Source: Lepidurus packardi (lineage: Eukaryota; Arthropoda; Branchiopoda; Notostraca; Triopsidae). Taken from it: 64,000 bases of DNA. The stretch covers positions 62,001 to 126,000 of the forward strand of contig JAKZAN010000054.1 in the NCBI GenBank assembly GCA_023053545.1, written 5' to 3'. Below are positions 29,349 to 38,877 of this stretch, one piece after another. The position numbers and the translations under genes are program-made. A model generated the notes under the pieces. It did not search any database. It saw only the letters and a program-made list of their open reading frames with translations, and had not been told where the DNA came from. Within the stretch, counting starts at the first letter, position 1. The number at the start of each line of letters is the position of its first letter.

Positions 29349-30041
29349 TTATAAAATGTAAAACATTAACCCTAGGTTAAGGGTGTGCATGTCCAATTTT
29401 TTACCGTCGATCTGTGCGTCTTTAAAAAGTGGATTGAGTCCGTAGTACATTTGAAAGTTCATTGTGTTATATCCGATAGCTGTATAGATGCCGTACTGAA
29501 TTTTGCTCAAATCAGCATTGTTTCGAATGCTATAATTGACAGGCTCTCCTTCATATTTATAAACATCGGAAAATAGATAACTCACTTTAAATCCGGTATA
29601 AGCACGCCAAAATTTATGACTTTCGAAGGTTGAGGTACGCCAGCGAATTTCTAAAGGAAAATCAATATAGTGTAGCATGAGTTTATTTTTGTCATAACTG
29701 GCATTGTCCAGAATTGGGGCATATGTTCGCTGAGCAGCAGTTTCTGAAATCTGGATGTTTTGATTTAAGCTGTTCATCGAATATCCCAGTCCCAATGCGA
29801 TGGAAACATTTCGTTTTTTATTTAAGGGAATGTCCCTTAAAAACCCCGTGCTTATACCGATAGAGAATTTATTTTGAGACACAAATGTTGGTCGTTTTTG
29901 CAAGAGATCATAGGTAATTCCAAAATAAAATTGATCCTCGCGATACAATGAGTCGACTGCTTTGAAATCTGGCAGTTCTTGCGTTTGAGCAAATGAAATT
30001 ATACTGATAAAGCAGAAAATAAAAATTGTCGATTTGCGCAT
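29349..30041 (-). CDS. Outer-membrane beta-barrel (PorT-like) protein
   Basis: A 230-residue protein with a signal peptide (MRKSTIFIFCFISIISFAQ) and repeated amphipathic strands ending in LNLGLMFYIL, as expected for a small outer-membrane barrel of the PorT/OmpA-barrel type. The segment LHYIDFPLEIRWR resembles the HYxxIPL motif common in these barrels. PorT itself belongs to type IX secretion, but sequence alone cannot separate PorT from other small porins. It is last in the run mvaD - kinase - UbiA - this gene, 49 nt after UbiA. Confidence 0.75.
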   Translation of the reverse strand: MRKSTIFIFCFISIISFAQTQELPDFKAVDSLYREDQFYFGITYDLLQKRPTFVSQNKFSIGISTGFLRDIPLNKKRNVSIALGLGYSMNSLNQNIQISETAAQRTYAPILDNASYDKNKLMLHYIDFPLEIRWRTSTFESHKFWRAYTGFKVSYLFSDVYKYEGEPVNYSIRNNADLSKIQYGIYTAIGYNTMNFQMYYGLNPLFKDAQIDGKKLDMHTLNLGLMFYIL

Positions 30042-30090
30042 GATTGGGTATTGGAATTTTAAAGGTACAAAAAAGATGTTCTTAAAGTTT

Positions 30091-31047
30091 CTAAAAAATT
30101 GAGGGTATTATGTTTTTGGCGCTACTGACCACCTCGGGTTCGATTAACATAATCGAAAATACCCCAGTAATAATTAGAATTTTTATGAGGTTGTGAATTT
30201 GTACAAAGTCACGTTTTTCGACTGACTTCCAAAGCTTTAGGATCACGAGTAAGATAACAATAAGGCAGGTATAAAAATAGATGTCCATTAATCCAACGTC
30301 ATGAACGGCCACCAGTCTATAAACAGGAAAAACCGTTAGCGCTCCTAAAATGGTAATGGCTTTTTTTGCTGTTTTTTCGCCATAAACCACCGGAACGGTT
30401 TTATAATTAGTGGCGAAATCCCCTGCGAGATTTTCCAGATCTTTCACCATTTCTCTAATTAACAGCAATAAAAATAGAAAGGTTGCATGTGAAAATATAA
30501 TTTCCAAATTGTCTGCTCGCAGCGATTTGAAGTTGTCTTTTTTTAGGAAATACAAAAGGATGCCAAAAAATGGTAAAACCGCAAGAATGGCGGCAGTAAT
30601 ATTACCAATTATTGGATACTTTTTTAGTTTGTGCGAGTAAAACCAAATAAGAAATATATAAGTAGAATAGAAAAATGCGACCCGCCATGAAACCATCAAG
30701 GCCAAGAAAAATACAACAAAATTAAGTGTGAAATACACATATAATTTTGTTTTTTGGCTCACGAATCTGTCGAGCAGTGTTTTTGTGGGTCTGTTAATGA
30801 GATCCTTTTCTGAATCGTAAAAATTATTAATGATATAACCAGATGTAATGGCCAAACTAGAAGCCAAAACCAGCAGGAAAAGATTAATATCCAATACAAT
30901 TTCTCGAGGGGAGAGGTAGTCTGGTGCTAAAATAAAAACCGCCGATAAATATTGCGCTAAGGCGATAATTGGGATGTTATAACCGCGAACTACAGAAAAC
31001 AAACTGAAAATCTTCCTTAGAAACAGCTTGTTTTTTCTGTTCAACAT
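30091..31047 (-). CDS. UbiA-family prenyltransferase
   Basis: A 318-residue membrane enzyme with eight or nine predicted helices. The first Asp-rich motif is NNFYDSEKDLINRPTKT at about residues 70-86 and binds the Mg-diphosphate of a prenyl donor; a second acidic segment, REMVKDLENLAGD, lies at about 197-209. Homologs in flavobacteria are often named geranylgeranylglycerol-phosphate geranylgeranyltransferase, but the acceptor is not provable here. Placement directly behind two mevalonate-pathway genes fits an enzyme that uses the isoprenoids they make. Confidence 0.85.
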   Translation of the reverse strand: MLNRKNKLFLRKIFSLFSVVRGYNIPIIALAQYLSAVFILAPDYLSPREIVLDINLFLLVLASSLAITSGYIINNFYDSEKDLINRPTKTLLDRFVSQKTKLYVYFTLNFVVFFLALMVSWRVAFFYSTYIFLIWFYSHKLKKYPIIGNITAAILAVLPFFGILLYFLKKDNFKSLRADNLEIIFSHATFLFLLLLIREMVKDLENLAGDFATNYKTVPVVYGEKTAKKAITILGALTVFPVYRLVAVHDVGLMDIYFYTCLIVILLVILKLWKSVEKRDFVQIHNLIKILIITGVFSIMLIEPEVVSSAKNIIPSIF

Positions 31048-31074
31048 AAGTAGGTGATTTGTGAGCTATTATAA

Positions 31075-32004
31075 TTAGAATTGATACACTACTTCTAATT
31101 TATAATCTTTCAGCGCGTTTTTTGCTTTTTCAAGGTCTTCGGTAAATCCTAAAATGTAGCCGCCACCGCCTGAACCGCAAAGTTTTAAATAATAGTCATT
31201 TGAGTCGATTCCTTTTTGCCAGATTGCATGAAATTGCTCTGGAATCATTGGTTTAAAATTATTCAAAACAACTTTCGACAATTGCTTCGTGTTGTTGAAT
31301 AGCGCTTTCATATCGCCTCCAAGAAAATTCTCTACGCAGGCATCTGTGTATTTTACGAATTCATTTTTAAGCATTTTACGGAATCCTTGGTCTTTCAATT
31401 TCTCCATAAAAATATTCACCATTGGAGCAGTTTCACCCACAATGCCGCTGTCTAACAAGAAAACGGCTCCAGTTCCATTTGCGCTTTGCGTTGGAATACC
31501 AGTTGCTTCAATGTTGTCTTTAGAATTAATCAAGATCGGAATACTCAAATAGCTATTTAAAGGATCCAAACCAGAACTTTTGCCGTGAAAAAATGATTCC
31601 ATGTGCGAAAAGATGGTTTTAAGAATCAGTAATTTTTCACGTGTTAAATTTTCTAAGACAGTTATTTTGTTGTGTGCATATTTGTCGTAGATAGCTGCCA
31701 CTAATGCGCCGCTACTTCCCACGCCATAACCTTGTGGTATGCTTGAATCAAAATACATTCCGGTAGCTATATCTGCTTTTAGGAGGTTCAGGTCGAATGA
31801 AACAATGGCAGTATCCAGCGACTCCAAATAGTCTGCAAATCGAGCTAACGATTCGTTCGATTTTTTCGCGGTTTCAGAAGGTGTTATGTCAACTTTCAGT
31901 GCGCCGTTGTAAAAATTATAGGGAATTGATAAGCCTTTTGAGTCTTTAATAATTCCGTATTCACCGAACAATAAAATCTTGGAGTAGAATAAAGGTCCTT
32001 TCAT
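31075..32004 (-). CDS. Mevalonate kinase-like GHMP kinase
   Basis: A 309-residue GHMP-superfamily kinase. The ATP-binding motif PQGYGVGSSGALVAAI is at about residues 90-105, and the C-terminal glycine-rich motif LKLCGSGGGGYILGF at about 272-286. Context between diphosphomevalonate decarboxylase and a prenyltransferase argues for mevalonate kinase; phosphomevalonate kinase is the alternative. It is 51 nt downstream of mvaD on the same strand. Cytoplasmic; no membrane segments. Confidence 0.85.
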   Translation of the reverse strand: MKGPLFYSKILLFGEYGIIKDSKGLSIPYNFYNGALKVDITPSETAKKSNESLARFADYLESLDTAIVSFDLNLLKADIATGMYFDSSIPQGYGVGSSGALVAAIYDKYAHNKITVLENLTREKLLILKTIFSHMESFFHGKSSGLDPLNSYLSIPILINSKDNIEATGIPTQSANGTGAVFLLDSGIVGETAPMVNIFMEKLKDQGFRKMLKNEFVKYTDACVENFLGGDMKALFNNTKQLSKVVLNNFKPMIPEQFHAIWQKGIDSNDYYLKLCGSGGGGYILGFTEDLEKAKNALKDYKLEVVYQF

Positions 32005-32055
32005 ACAGCAGTGCAGTTACTATGTTTTCGAAATTTAATGCAAGTTAGTAAACAA

Positions 32056-33141
32056 TCATGATAAATCAATACTTCCAAAACCAATTTCGTCGCAAATGTA
32101 CTGCCCATTTTGACAAAAGACAACTAATTCATCCTTAATAAAGTCCATTACTTTTGCGGCTTCTTTTTTCGGGTATAAAACATGCACATTTGCGCCCGCA
32201 TCTAGCGTAAATCCAACTTGAATTTTGGTAGACATTCGAAACGACCATATTTTATTAATAATTGCTAACGTGTTTGGTTTCATCAATATAAAATAAGGCA
32301 TTGAAGTCATCATCATCGCATGCAGCGTTAGGGCTTCGCTTTCCATTACCGCAATAAAGGTTGATAAGTCTCCTGAAACCAAACACGCTTGAATTTTGGC
32401 TAAATTTTCGTGTGCTTGCGTGAAACGTTGTCCGGCAAACGGGTGGCCTTTCATGAGGTCATGCCCAATGGTGCTTGAAACTTGTTTTTCGCCCTTATCG
32501 ACGAGCAAAATCGTGTCTTGAAAATCGGCAAAAATTGGATCGATTGTTTCAGAAAATGGTACGCCAAACAAGTCTGAGCTGCTGGAGATACTTTCATTTT
32601 CGCCCCAAACTACGACAGATCCAGAGATACTTCTGCAAGCACTTCCTGAGCCCAATCTGGCTAAGAATGATGCTTTTTGTAGAAAATAATCAGGTGACAT
32701 GCTTGGGTTTATAAGCTTTTCAACCGACATTAAATTTGCTGCTAATGCTGCCATTCCAGAAGCCGATGAAGCAATTCCGGAACTATGTGGAAATGTATTT
32801 GCGGTATCGATTTCAAAATGATAATCTTTGAGAAATGGCAAATACAGTTCTATACGTTCAAAAAATTTCTGAATTTTGGGTCTGAAATCTTCTTTTGGCG
32901 CGCCTTCAAATAGCAGATTGAAAGAGAAATTTCCATCATTAACGCGTTTTTGAAATGCCAAAGATGTAATGGTTTTGCATTTACTCAGGGTGAAGCTAAC
33001 CGACGGATTTGCCGGGATCTGGTTTGGCTTTTTGCCCCAATATTTCACGATTGCGATATTGCTTGGCGCACTCCAAGTAAATTTTCCGTGCGGAATCTTT
33101 TCTGTATTTGATTTAAGGATAAAATCAGATGCTGTTGTCAT
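32056..33141 (-). CDS. mvaD: Diphosphomevalonate decarboxylase
   Basis: Makes isopentenyl diphosphate from diphosphomevalonate, the last step of the mevalonate route. The 361-residue protein carries the family segments NIAVVKYWGK-like (SNIAIVKYWGKKPNQIPANPS, near residue 27) and the GHMP loop FPHSSGIASSASGMAAL at about residue 118. DAGANVHVLYP near the C-terminus matches the substrate region. It leads the isoprenoid operon from a TATCTTTG promoter 15 nt upstream. Confidence 0.93.
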   Translation of the reverse strand: MTTASDFILKSNTEKIPHGKFTWSAPSNIAIVKYWGKKPNQIPANPSVSFTLSKCKTITSLAFQKRVNDGNFSFNLLFEGAPKEDFRPKIQKFFERIELYLPFLKDYHFEIDTANTFPHSSGIASSASGMAALAANLMSVEKLINPSMSPDYFLQKASFLARLGSGSACRSISGSVVVWGENESISSSSDLFGVPFSETIDPIFADFQDTILLVDKGEKQVSSTIGHDLMKGHPFAGQRFTQAHENLAKIQACLVSGDLSTFIAVMESEALTLHAMMMTSMPYFILMKPNTLAIINKIWSFRMSTKIQVGFTLDAGANVHVLYPKKEAAKVMDFIKDELVVFCQNGQYICDEIGFGSIDLS

Positions 33142-33155
33142 GCCATAAATTTGTG

Positions 33156-33163
33156 CAAAGATA
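33156..33163 (-). promoter_or_regulatory. mvaD operon promoter, -7 box
   Basis: TATCTTTG on the minus strand, 15 nt from the ATG at 33141. Confidence 0.6.
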
Positions 33164-33197
33164 CTTTTTTTGCGTGAGGAGTTAATTTGTTAATTTA

Positions 33198-33205
33198 TAT
33201 ATTTG
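33198..33205 (+). promoter_or_regulatory. tspO promoter, -7 box
   Basis: TATATTTG, 15 nt before the ATG at 33220. It supports that start over the upstream TTG. Confidence 0.6.
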
Positions 33206-33219
33206 ATGAAATTACACTC

Positions 33220-33696
33220 ATGAACAAATATACCAAAATACTCGTAATGGTCGTGACTTGTGTCGCGGCTGGCTATTTTTCAGGAATGGCTACACAATCC
33301 AGTGTGGCTACTTGGTTTCCCACGCTTGTGAAGCCGGTTTTTAATCCGCCGTCTTGGGTTTTTGCGCCCGTTTGGAGCATGCTCTATATTATGATGGGGG
33401 TTGCAGGAGGTTTGGTTTGGAGCCGGATCGAATTTGAGAGGGCTCTTGTTCAGAAGGCGCTGCTTTTTTTCGCTATTCAATTGGCTCTTAATGTTTTGTG
33501 GTCATTTTTGTTTTTTGGGATGCGCAATCCGCTTTTGGCTTTTATTGAAATTGTGATTTTATGGCTTATGATTTATGAAACGTATTTGAAGTTTAGAACA
33601 ATTGATAAGGTTTCTGGGTATTTGTTTGTGCCTTATTTGGCGTGGGTTACTTTTGCTACTGTGTTGAATGGTAGTATTTGGTTTCTGAACCGATAG
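33220..33696 (+). CDS. TspO/MBR family protein
   Basis: A 158-residue protein with five predicted membrane helices. The family signature segments are present: the WFPTLVKPVFNPPSWVFAPVW loop (about residues 30-50), WSRIEFERA and NVLWSFLFFGMRNPLLAFIEI. TspO proteins bind tetrapyrroles and related ligands; the physiological role in this organism is not known. The start at 33220 follows a -7 box by 15 nt. The gene is divergent from the mevalonate operon. Confidence 0.92.
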   Translation: MNKYTKILVMVVTCVAAGYFSGMATQSSVATWFPTLVKPVFNPPSWVFAPVWSMLYIMMGVAGGLVWSRIEFERALVQKALLFFAIQLALNVLWSFLFFGMRNPLLAFIEIVILWLMIYETYLKFRTIDKVSGYLFVPYLAWVTFATVLNGSIWFLNR

Positions 33697-33756
33697 ACTT
33701 TTTTCTTGGGTACGATTAGGTTGATGTTATTTGACTTTTTTCTCGGCTTTTGGAAG

Positions 33757-33837
33757 TCGCGTTAGGGATTGAAGTGGAAATCCTTTTTGAGAGGCACGAA
33801 CAAAAAGATTGTAACGAAAAGCCCGCTCGAACGCCCA
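33757..33837 (-). repeat. Dispersed intergenic inverted-repeat element, divergent copy D
   Basis: Same orientation and layout as copy B. GCGTTAGGG at the left pairs with the CCC..AACGC ends at the right; the inner arms ATCCTTTTTG (33780-33789) and CAAAAAGAT (33801-33809) pair with one bulge. Flanks GAAGTGGAAATCC and GATTGTAACGAAAAGC parallel the other copies. It occupies the largest gene-free stretch, 33697-34039, together with the rpoD terminator. I see no other feature in that stretch. Confidence 0.6.
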
Positions 33838-33929
33838 AATGAATGTTAAATTGTAGCATTTTTTCTTTTCAAAATTCTCTGACAGGTGCTTTTGCGGACT
33901 GTTTTTGACGCGTGTTTGGCAAAATTGGC

Positions 33930-33961
33930 GAAAAAAAAACTCCGGGAATCAGCCGGAGTTT
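33930..33961 (-). terminator. rpoD terminator
   Basis: On the minus strand, stem AACTCCGG / CCGGAGTT (33938-33945 with 33953-33960) followed by a long T-run, 79 nt past the rpoD stop. Confidence 0.8.
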
Positions 33962-34039
33962 CAATCATCAATCAAAAAACGAACAGTTAATCAGACTGTT
34001 GTCTTGTTGTTTATAGTTCAAGTTTATTGAAATATAGGG

Positions 34040-34903
34040 TTATCCCAAATATGTTTTTAGAATCTTGCTTCTTGAGGTGTGTTTCAGTCTGCGGATTGCT
34101 TTTTCTTTAATTTGTCGTACTCTTTCGCGAGTTAGATCGAATGTTTCGCCAATTTCCTCTAGGGTCATCGGGTGTTGATCGCCCAATCCGAAATACAAAC
34201 GTACTACGTCTGCTTCGCGGGGTGTTAGTGTTTCTAGTGAACGCTCGATTTCTGTTCGCAAAGATTCGTGAATTAGCTCTCTGTCTGGGTTTGGAGATTC
34301 GCCTGAACGCAAAACGTCGTATAGGTTTGAATCTTCACCTTCCACAAGTGGCGCATCCATCGAAAGGTGGCGGCCTGAGTTTTTCATGCTTTCTTTTACG
34401 TCATTCACGGTCATGTCCAACTCCTTTGCGATTTCTTCTGCAGATGGCGGACGTTCGTTTGACTGCTCCAAGAGCGCATACATTTTGTTGATTTTGTTGA
34501 TGGATCCAATTTTATTCAATGGCAAACGAACGATACGAGATTGTTCTGCTAGCGCTTGAAGAATGGACTGGCGAATCCACCAAACGGCATATGAAATAAA
34601 TTTAAATCCGCGGGTTTCATCAAAACGTTGAGCCGCTTTAATGAGGCCTAAATTTCCTTCGTTAATTAAATCGGGAAGTGTTAATCCCTGATTTTGGTAT
34701 TGCTTAGCTACTGATACTACGAAACGCAAGTTTGCTTTTGTAAGTTTTTCTAGTGCTTTTTGATCTCCAGCTTTAATTTTTTGTGCCAATTCCACCTCTT
34801 CGTCGGCGGTAATAAGGTCTACTTTTCCAATTTCTTGTAAATACTTGTCTAGGGAAGCAGTTTCACGATTTGTTACTTGCTTGGTAATTTTAAGCTGTCT
34901 CAT
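34040..34903 (-). CDS. rpoD: Primary RNA polymerase sigma factor (sigma-70 family)
   Basis: Directs core polymerase to most promoters. At 287 residues it lacks region 1.1, as is usual for Bacteroidota primary sigma factors. Region 1.2 begins at about residue 14 ([21 protein letters not shown]), region 2 contains [21 protein letters not shown], and region 4 has the helix-turn-helix [24 protein letters not shown]. This factor should read the TAnnTTTG promoters annotated here. It is transcribed alone, downstream of pnp on the same strand but separated by a terminator. Confidence 0.96.
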   Translation of the reverse strand: MRQLKITKQVTNRETASLDKYLQEIGKVDLITADEEVELAQKIKAGDQKALEKLTKANLRFVVSVAKQYQNQGLTLPDLINEGNLGLIKAAQRFDETRGFKFISYAVWWIRQSILQALAEQSRIVRLPLNKIGSINKINKMYALLEQSNERPPSAEEIAKELDMTVNDVKESMKNSGRHLSMDAPLVEGEDSNLYDVLRSGESPNPDRELIHESLRTEIERSLETLTPREADVVRLYFGLGDQHPMTLEEIGETFDLTRERVRQIKEKAIRRLKHTSRSKILKTYLG

Positions 34904-35002
34904 TTATGGATATACTTTTTGTGGGTACTGGGGTTATACGCAAACTGGTTGCTAAAAGTTACAAAACACAATAAATTATTTTTTATTGCGCGCTGTAAAA
35001 AC

Positions 35003-35030
35003 AAAAACCCGAACAGATGCTCGGGTTTTT
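35003..35030 (-). terminator. pnp terminator
   Basis: Perfect 10-bp stem AAAAACCCGA / TCGGGTTTTT with an 8-nt loop, 23 nt past the pnp stop, with U-rich sequence following on the minus strand. Confidence 0.88.
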
Positions 35031-35052
35031 GATAATCAAAATGATTTTTTTA

Positions 35053-37254
35053 TTAGTTGTCGTCGCGTCTTTCTGGACGTGGACCACGATCTTCTCTTGG
35101 TCTGTCTTCTCTTGGCGGACGATTTTCATCTCTTGGAGGTCTTGGTAAAAGTGCTTTTCTAGACACTTTTTCCTTACGTGTTTTTGGATCGATTCCTAAG
35201 TATTTAACTTCGAATATGTCGCCCATGTTCACAACATCCGAAACATTTTCAGTACGTTCCCATGCCAATTCTGACACGTGCAACAATACTTCAGCTCCTG
35301 GTGCTTTTGTATATTCAACCACAGCTCCAAAGTCAAGCATCTTAATTACTTTTACTTCGTATGATTCGCCTACAGTTGGTTTGAATATGATAGAGTCGAT
35401 TTTCGACAATACAGCTTGGATTCCGTCTGGATCTGTACCCAAAATTTCTACTTCTCCTTGCTCGTTCACTTCGTTGATTACGATTGTAGTGCCAGTTGCT
35501 TTTTGAAGTTCTTGGATTACTTTTCCTCCAGGACCAATCAATGCACCGATGAAAGCACCTGGAATGGTAACTTTGATGATTTTTGGCGCGTATTTTTTCA
35601 CTTCCGCTTTTGGCTTATCCAATACTTCTGTGATTTTTCCAAGAATGTGTAAACGGCCATCGCGCGCTTGCTCTAAAGCTTTCTCCATGATGTCGTAAGC
35701 CAATCCTTCGATCTTAATATCCATCTGACAAGCGGTAATACCGTCTGCTGTTCCGGTTACTTTAAAGTCCATGTCACCCAAGTGATCTTCATCACCCAAG
35801 ATATCAGACAATACAGCCCAACGGTTTGTTTTTGGATCAGAAATTAATCCCATTGCGATTCCAGATACAGGTTTAATCATTTGTACACCTGCGTCCATCA
35901 AAGCCAATGTTCCTGCACAAACAGTTGCCATTGAAGATGATCCATTAGATTCCAATACTTCAGAAACAATTCTGATTGTGTATGGATTCTCAGCTGGAAT
36001 CATGTTTTTAAGTGCGCGTTGTGCTAGGTTACCGTGACCTACTTCACGACGAGATGTTCCACGAAGTGGTTTTGCCTCACCTGTAGAAAACGGTGGAAAG
36101 TTATAGTGCAAATAGAATTTCTCTTCTCCTTGCTCTGAAGGCGAATCAATTTGGTTTGCTTCACGAGAAGTTCCCAAAGTAACCGTTGCCAAAGCTTGTG
36201 TTTCACCACGTGTAAATAATGCAGAACCGTGAACTGAAGGCAAATAATCTACTTCACACCAGATTGGTCTGATCTCGTCTGTTTTTCTTCCGTCTAAACG
36301 TAGTCCTAAATCCAAGATGACGTTACGAACTGCTTCTTTTTGAGTTTTAGAAAGGTATTTGCTAATCAAATCGCCATTTTCTAATAATTCTTCTTCTGTG
36401 AAAGTCGCTTTTACTTCGTCTTTTACTTCTGTGAATTTCTCTGTTCTTTCGTGTTTTGCAGATGCTGATTGTGCAATTGCATAATACTTATCGTATGACA
36501 ATTCGTGAACGCGTGCCAAGATAGTTTCATCGCTGCGTTGCTCGTCATAAGTACGCACTTCTTTTTTGCCTACGGCTATTTGAAGACGTTCTTGTGCTTC
36601 GATTTGAATTTTAATGGCTTCGTGAGCAAATTTAATTGCTTCAACCATTTCTTTTTCTGAAATTTCTTTCATCTCACCTTCAACCATTGCGATTGAATCT
36701 TTCGATGCACCAATCATCATGTCGATGTCGGCCATGTCAAGCTGCGTTTTAGTAGGATTGATGATGAATTTGCCATCAACTCTAGCTACGCGAACTTCTG
36801 AAATTAGTGTCGAAAATGGAATGTCAGACATTGCTAAAGCTGCAGATGCGGCAAGACCTGCCAATGCATCGGGCATCACTTCTTCGTCGTGTGACATTAA
36901 TTGAATCATTACCTGCGTTTCAGCGTGGTAATCATTAGGGAATAATGGACGTAGAACACGATCCACCAAACGCATCGTCAAAATTTCTTTGTCGCTTGGA
37001 CGTGCTTCACGCTTGAAAAATCCACCAGGGAAGCGACCTGCTGCAGCGAATTTTTCGCGGTAATCAAGTGTTAATGGTAGGAAATCAATTCCTGGACTTG
37101 CTTTGCGGGCAGATACTACTGTTGCTAGCAACATGGCATCGCCCATTCTAACTACCACTGAGCCATCGGCTTGTTTTGCTAGTTTTCCGGTTTCGATTGA
37201 GATGCTTCTTCCATCTCCCAAATCGATAACCTCTTTTTTTACATTTGGAATCAT
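35053..37254 (-). CDS. pnp: Polyribonucleotide nucleotidyltransferase
   Basis: 3'-5' phosphorolytic exoribonuclease that acts as a trimer in RNA decay. The 733-residue protein has two RNase PH domains (the second with [27 protein letters not shown] split across about residues 380-410), then a KH domain ([20 protein letters not shown], about 560-580) and an S1 domain ([16 protein letters not shown], about 628-643). The tail is strongly charged, with repeats of [12 protein letters not shown] type over the last 30 residues. rpsO lies upstream on the same strand, but a terminator separates them. Confidence 0.97.
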   Translation of the reverse strand: MIPNVKKEVIDLGDGRSISIETGKLAKQADGSVVVRMGDAMLLATVVSARKASPGIDFLPLTLDYREKFAAAGRFPGGFFKREARPSDKEILTMRLVDRVLRPLFPNDYHAETQVMIQLMSHDEEVMPDALAGLAASAALAMSDIPFSTLISEVRVARVDGKFIINPTKTQLDMADIDMMIGASKDSIAMVEGEMKEISEKEMVEAIKFAHEAIKIQIEAQERLQIAVGKKEVRTYDEQRSDETILARVHELSYDKYYAIAQSASAKHERTEKFTEVKDEVKATFTEEELLENGDLISKYLSKTQKEAVRNVILDLGLRLDGRKTDEIRPIWCEVDYLPSVHGSALFTRGETQALATVTLGTSREANQIDSPSEQGEEKFYLHYNFPPFSTGEAKPLRGTSRREVGHGNLAQRALKNMIPAENPYTIRIVSEVLESNGSSSMATVCAGTLALMDAGVQMIKPVSGIAMGLISDPKTNRWAVLSDILGDEDHLGDMDFKVTGTADGITACQMDIKIEGLAYDIMEKALEQARDGRLHILGKITEVLDKPKAEVKKYAPKIIKVTIPGAFIGALIGPGGKVIQELQKATGTTIVINEVNEQGEVEILGTDPDGIQAVLSKIDSIIFKPTVGESYEVKVIKMLDFGAVVEYTKAPGAEVLLHVSELAWERTENVSDVVNMGDIFEVKYLGIDPKTRKEKVSRKALLPRPPRDENRPPREDRPREDRGPRPERRDDN

Positions 37255-37358
37255 AAATTCTGTTGTTGATTATACAATGGGTATTGTAGTTGTGTTGTTG
37301 TGTAGTTGTTGTTTACCCAATGAAAAACCAAACTTTTTTTCTGTAATGCTATAAAACA

Positions 37359-37383
37359 AAAAGAGGCGCGTAGGCACCTCTTT
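37359..37383 (-). terminator. rpsO terminator
   Basis: Minus strand: AAAGAGGTGC / GCGCCTCTTT, one G-U pair, CTAC loop, then a T-rich run. It lies 10 nt after the rpsO stop and before pnp, so it may attenuate read-through into pnp. Confidence 0.8.
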
Positions 37384-37393
37384 AGTATTTTGA

Positions 37394-37663
37394 TTATTTT
37401 CTGATATTCAAAACTTTAATAATTTCACGGTATCTGTTGATCTCCGTTTTCTTCAAGTAATCAAGAAGTGATCTTCTTTTACCTACAAGTTTAACTAGTG
37501 AACGTTCAGTGTTGTAATCGTGACGATTTTTTTTCAAGTGACCTGTTAGGTGATTGATTCTGTGTGTAAACAAAGCAATCTGCCCTTCTGCTGAACCTGT
37601 GTTTGTTGCTGCACCTCCGTGCGTTGCGAAAATTTCTTCTTTAACTTCTTTAGTTAAGTACAT
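37394..37663 (-). CDS. rpsO: Small ribosomal subunit protein uS15
   Basis: An 89-residue primary 16S rRNA-binding protein of the 30S subunit. The family signature runs HLKKNRHDYNTERSLVKLVGKR at about residues 43-64, with RRSLLDYLKKTEINRYREII at the C-terminus. Length and motifs are standard. Order rpsO-pnp is conserved in many bacteria. A TACCTTTG box lies 54 nt upstream. Confidence 0.98.
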   Translation of the reverse strand: MYLTKEVKEEIFATHGGAATNTGSAEGQIALFTHRINHLTGHLKKNRHDYNTERSLVKLVGKRRSLLDYLKKTEINRYREIIKVLNIRK

Positions 37664-37716
37664 GCCAATATTATTTAAATGATTTTTATGTATGTTCCGA
37701 TGATCGGTTACGCCGG

Positions 37717-37724
37717 CAAAGGTA
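37717..37724 (-). promoter_or_regulatory. rpsO promoter, -7 box
   Basis: TACCTTTG on the minus strand, 54 nt from the ATG. The leader of about 50 nt is long enough to hold an S15 autoregulatory site, though I see no defined structure. Confidence 0.5.
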
Positions 37725-37790
37725 TGTTTATTTTTTAAAAATACAAAGAAAAAATAATCCTCTGTTATGATCTAACAAGCAATAACCTCA

Positions 37791-38249
37791 TTATTTGAAT
37801 AATTGCGCTACTTCTTTGTTTACAAATTCTAAAAATTGCTCATCCGCTTTTGAAAATGCATCCAATACATCTGAATCGATATCAATTTGCCCAATATTCT
37901 CGCCGTTAACAAATAGCGGCACTACAATTTCAGATTTCACACTGATACTGCAAGCAATATAGTTGTCCTGCGCTGTTACATCTGGCACAATAAAGTTTTG
38001 GTTTGAAACGGCAACTTGTCCGCAAATTCCTTTTCCAAATGGAATTACTGTGTGGTCTGTGGGCTCGCCAATGTAAGGTCCTAAAACAAGTTCCTCCTTG
38101 TTGCCATTTCTGAAATAAAAACCAACCCAGTCATAATAATCAATGCTGTCATGCAATAAATGACAAATTTTTTTCAGTTTCTCGTCTCTTAACGTAGAAA
38201 CATTCGTAACGATATCATTAATTTTCGGTTTCAGCTCTTCGAAAGTCAT
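37791..38249 (-). CDS. GAF domain protein, free methionine-R-sulfoxide reductase-like
   Basis: A 152-residue single GAF domain. ATG 38249 is chosen because a TACTTTTG box ends 14 nt upstream and would lie inside the longer reading. The segments GKGICGQVAVSNQNFIVPDV and IACSISVKSEIVVPL match free-Met-R-sulfoxide reductases (fRMsr), keeping the cysteine in GxCG and the one in IACS, which correspond to two of the known redox cysteines. Such enzymes reduce free methionine-R-sulfoxide using thioredoxin. Activity is inferred from family motifs. The gene is divergent from xrtF. Confidence 0.85.
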   Translation of the reverse strand: MTFEELKPKINDIVTNVSTLRDEKLKKICHLLHDSIDYYDWVGFYFRNGNKEELVLGPYIGEPTDHTVIPFGKGICGQVAVSNQNFIVPDVTAQDNYIACSISVKSEIVVPLFVNGENIGQIDIDSDVLDAFSKADEQFLEFVNKEVAQLFK

Positions 38250-38262
38250 TGTGTTTTTTTTA

Positions 38263-38270
38263 CAAAAGTA
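38263..38270 (-). promoter_or_regulatory. GAF gene promoter, -7 box
   Basis: TACTTTTG on the minus strand, 14 nt from the ATG at 38249. Confidence 0.55.
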
Positions 38271-38295
38271 TTTAATTGTACCCATTAAATTTATA

Positions 38296-38303
38296 TAGCT
38301 TTG
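38296..38303 (+). promoter_or_regulatory. xrtF promoter, -7 box
   Basis: TAGCTTTG, 17 nt before the TTG start at 38320. Confidence 0.5.
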
Positions 38304-38319
38304 TTAAAAAGAAATTCGA

Positions 38320-38877
38320 TTGAAAGAATACATACAACAGTACCGTCCATTTTTGATTTTTTTAGGTAAGTTTTTGCTGTCATATCTGGTACTTACGATA
38401 GTTTACCAAATGTTTTTGAGCTTGTATAATACGCCAGGAAATCAGACGGATTATATTACAAAAACTGTTGCTGAGCACGCTGCAGGTATCATTAAGCTGT
38501 TCAATGTGGACGCAAATGTGGTGCAAAGCCAATCTGAACCTTTTATGCAATTTATTTTTAAAGGTAAATATATGTTGCGAGTTGTGGAAGGTTGCAACGC
38601 AATAAGTGTTATGATTCTGTTTGCCGCCTTTGTTATTGCTTTTTCTGGTTCGCTGCTGCGCTCCTTAATATTTATGTTTTGCGGGGTGGTTTTAGTATAC
38701 TTGCTCAATGTGTTGCGAATTGCCCTGCTGGCGATTGCCTTATATTCTTATCCGGCTCAAGAACACCTGCTTCACGGTGTGATTTTTCCGCTCTTTATAT
38801 ATGGTGTTGTTTTTTTATTATGGATTGTATGGGTTAATAAATGGTCGAATTATGCTTCAAAATCTGCTTCAAAATAA
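38320..38877 (+). CDS. xrtF: Exosortase family protein XrtF
   Basis: Membrane transpeptidase-like protein thought to cleave and anchor proteins carrying a C-terminal sorting signal. The 185-residue protein has several helices and the exosortase triad: C92 in VVEGCNAISV, R133 in LNVLRIALL and H152 in LLHGVIFPLF. The small size is typical of XrtF, the Flavobacteria type. The start is TTG at 38320; no ATG gives the conserved N-terminus, and a promoter box lies 17 nt upstream. The next gene overlaps its 3' end by 26 nt and encodes the usual partner. Confidence 0.9.
   Translation: MKEYIQQYRPFLIFLGKFLLSYLVLTIVYQMFLSLYNTPGNQTDYITKTVAEHAAGIIKLFNVDANVVQSQSEPFMQFIFKGKYMLRVVEGCNAISVMILFAAFVIAFSGSLLRSLIFMFCGVVLVYLLNVLRIALLAIALYSYPAQEHLLHGVIFPLFIYGVVFLLWIVWVNKWSNYASKSASK

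Noticed and set aside
33697..34039. tRNA, small RNA gene or CRISPR in the largest gene-free stretch
   Set aside because: No cloverleaf, no spaced direct repeats; the stretch is accounted for by repeat copy D and the rpoD terminator.
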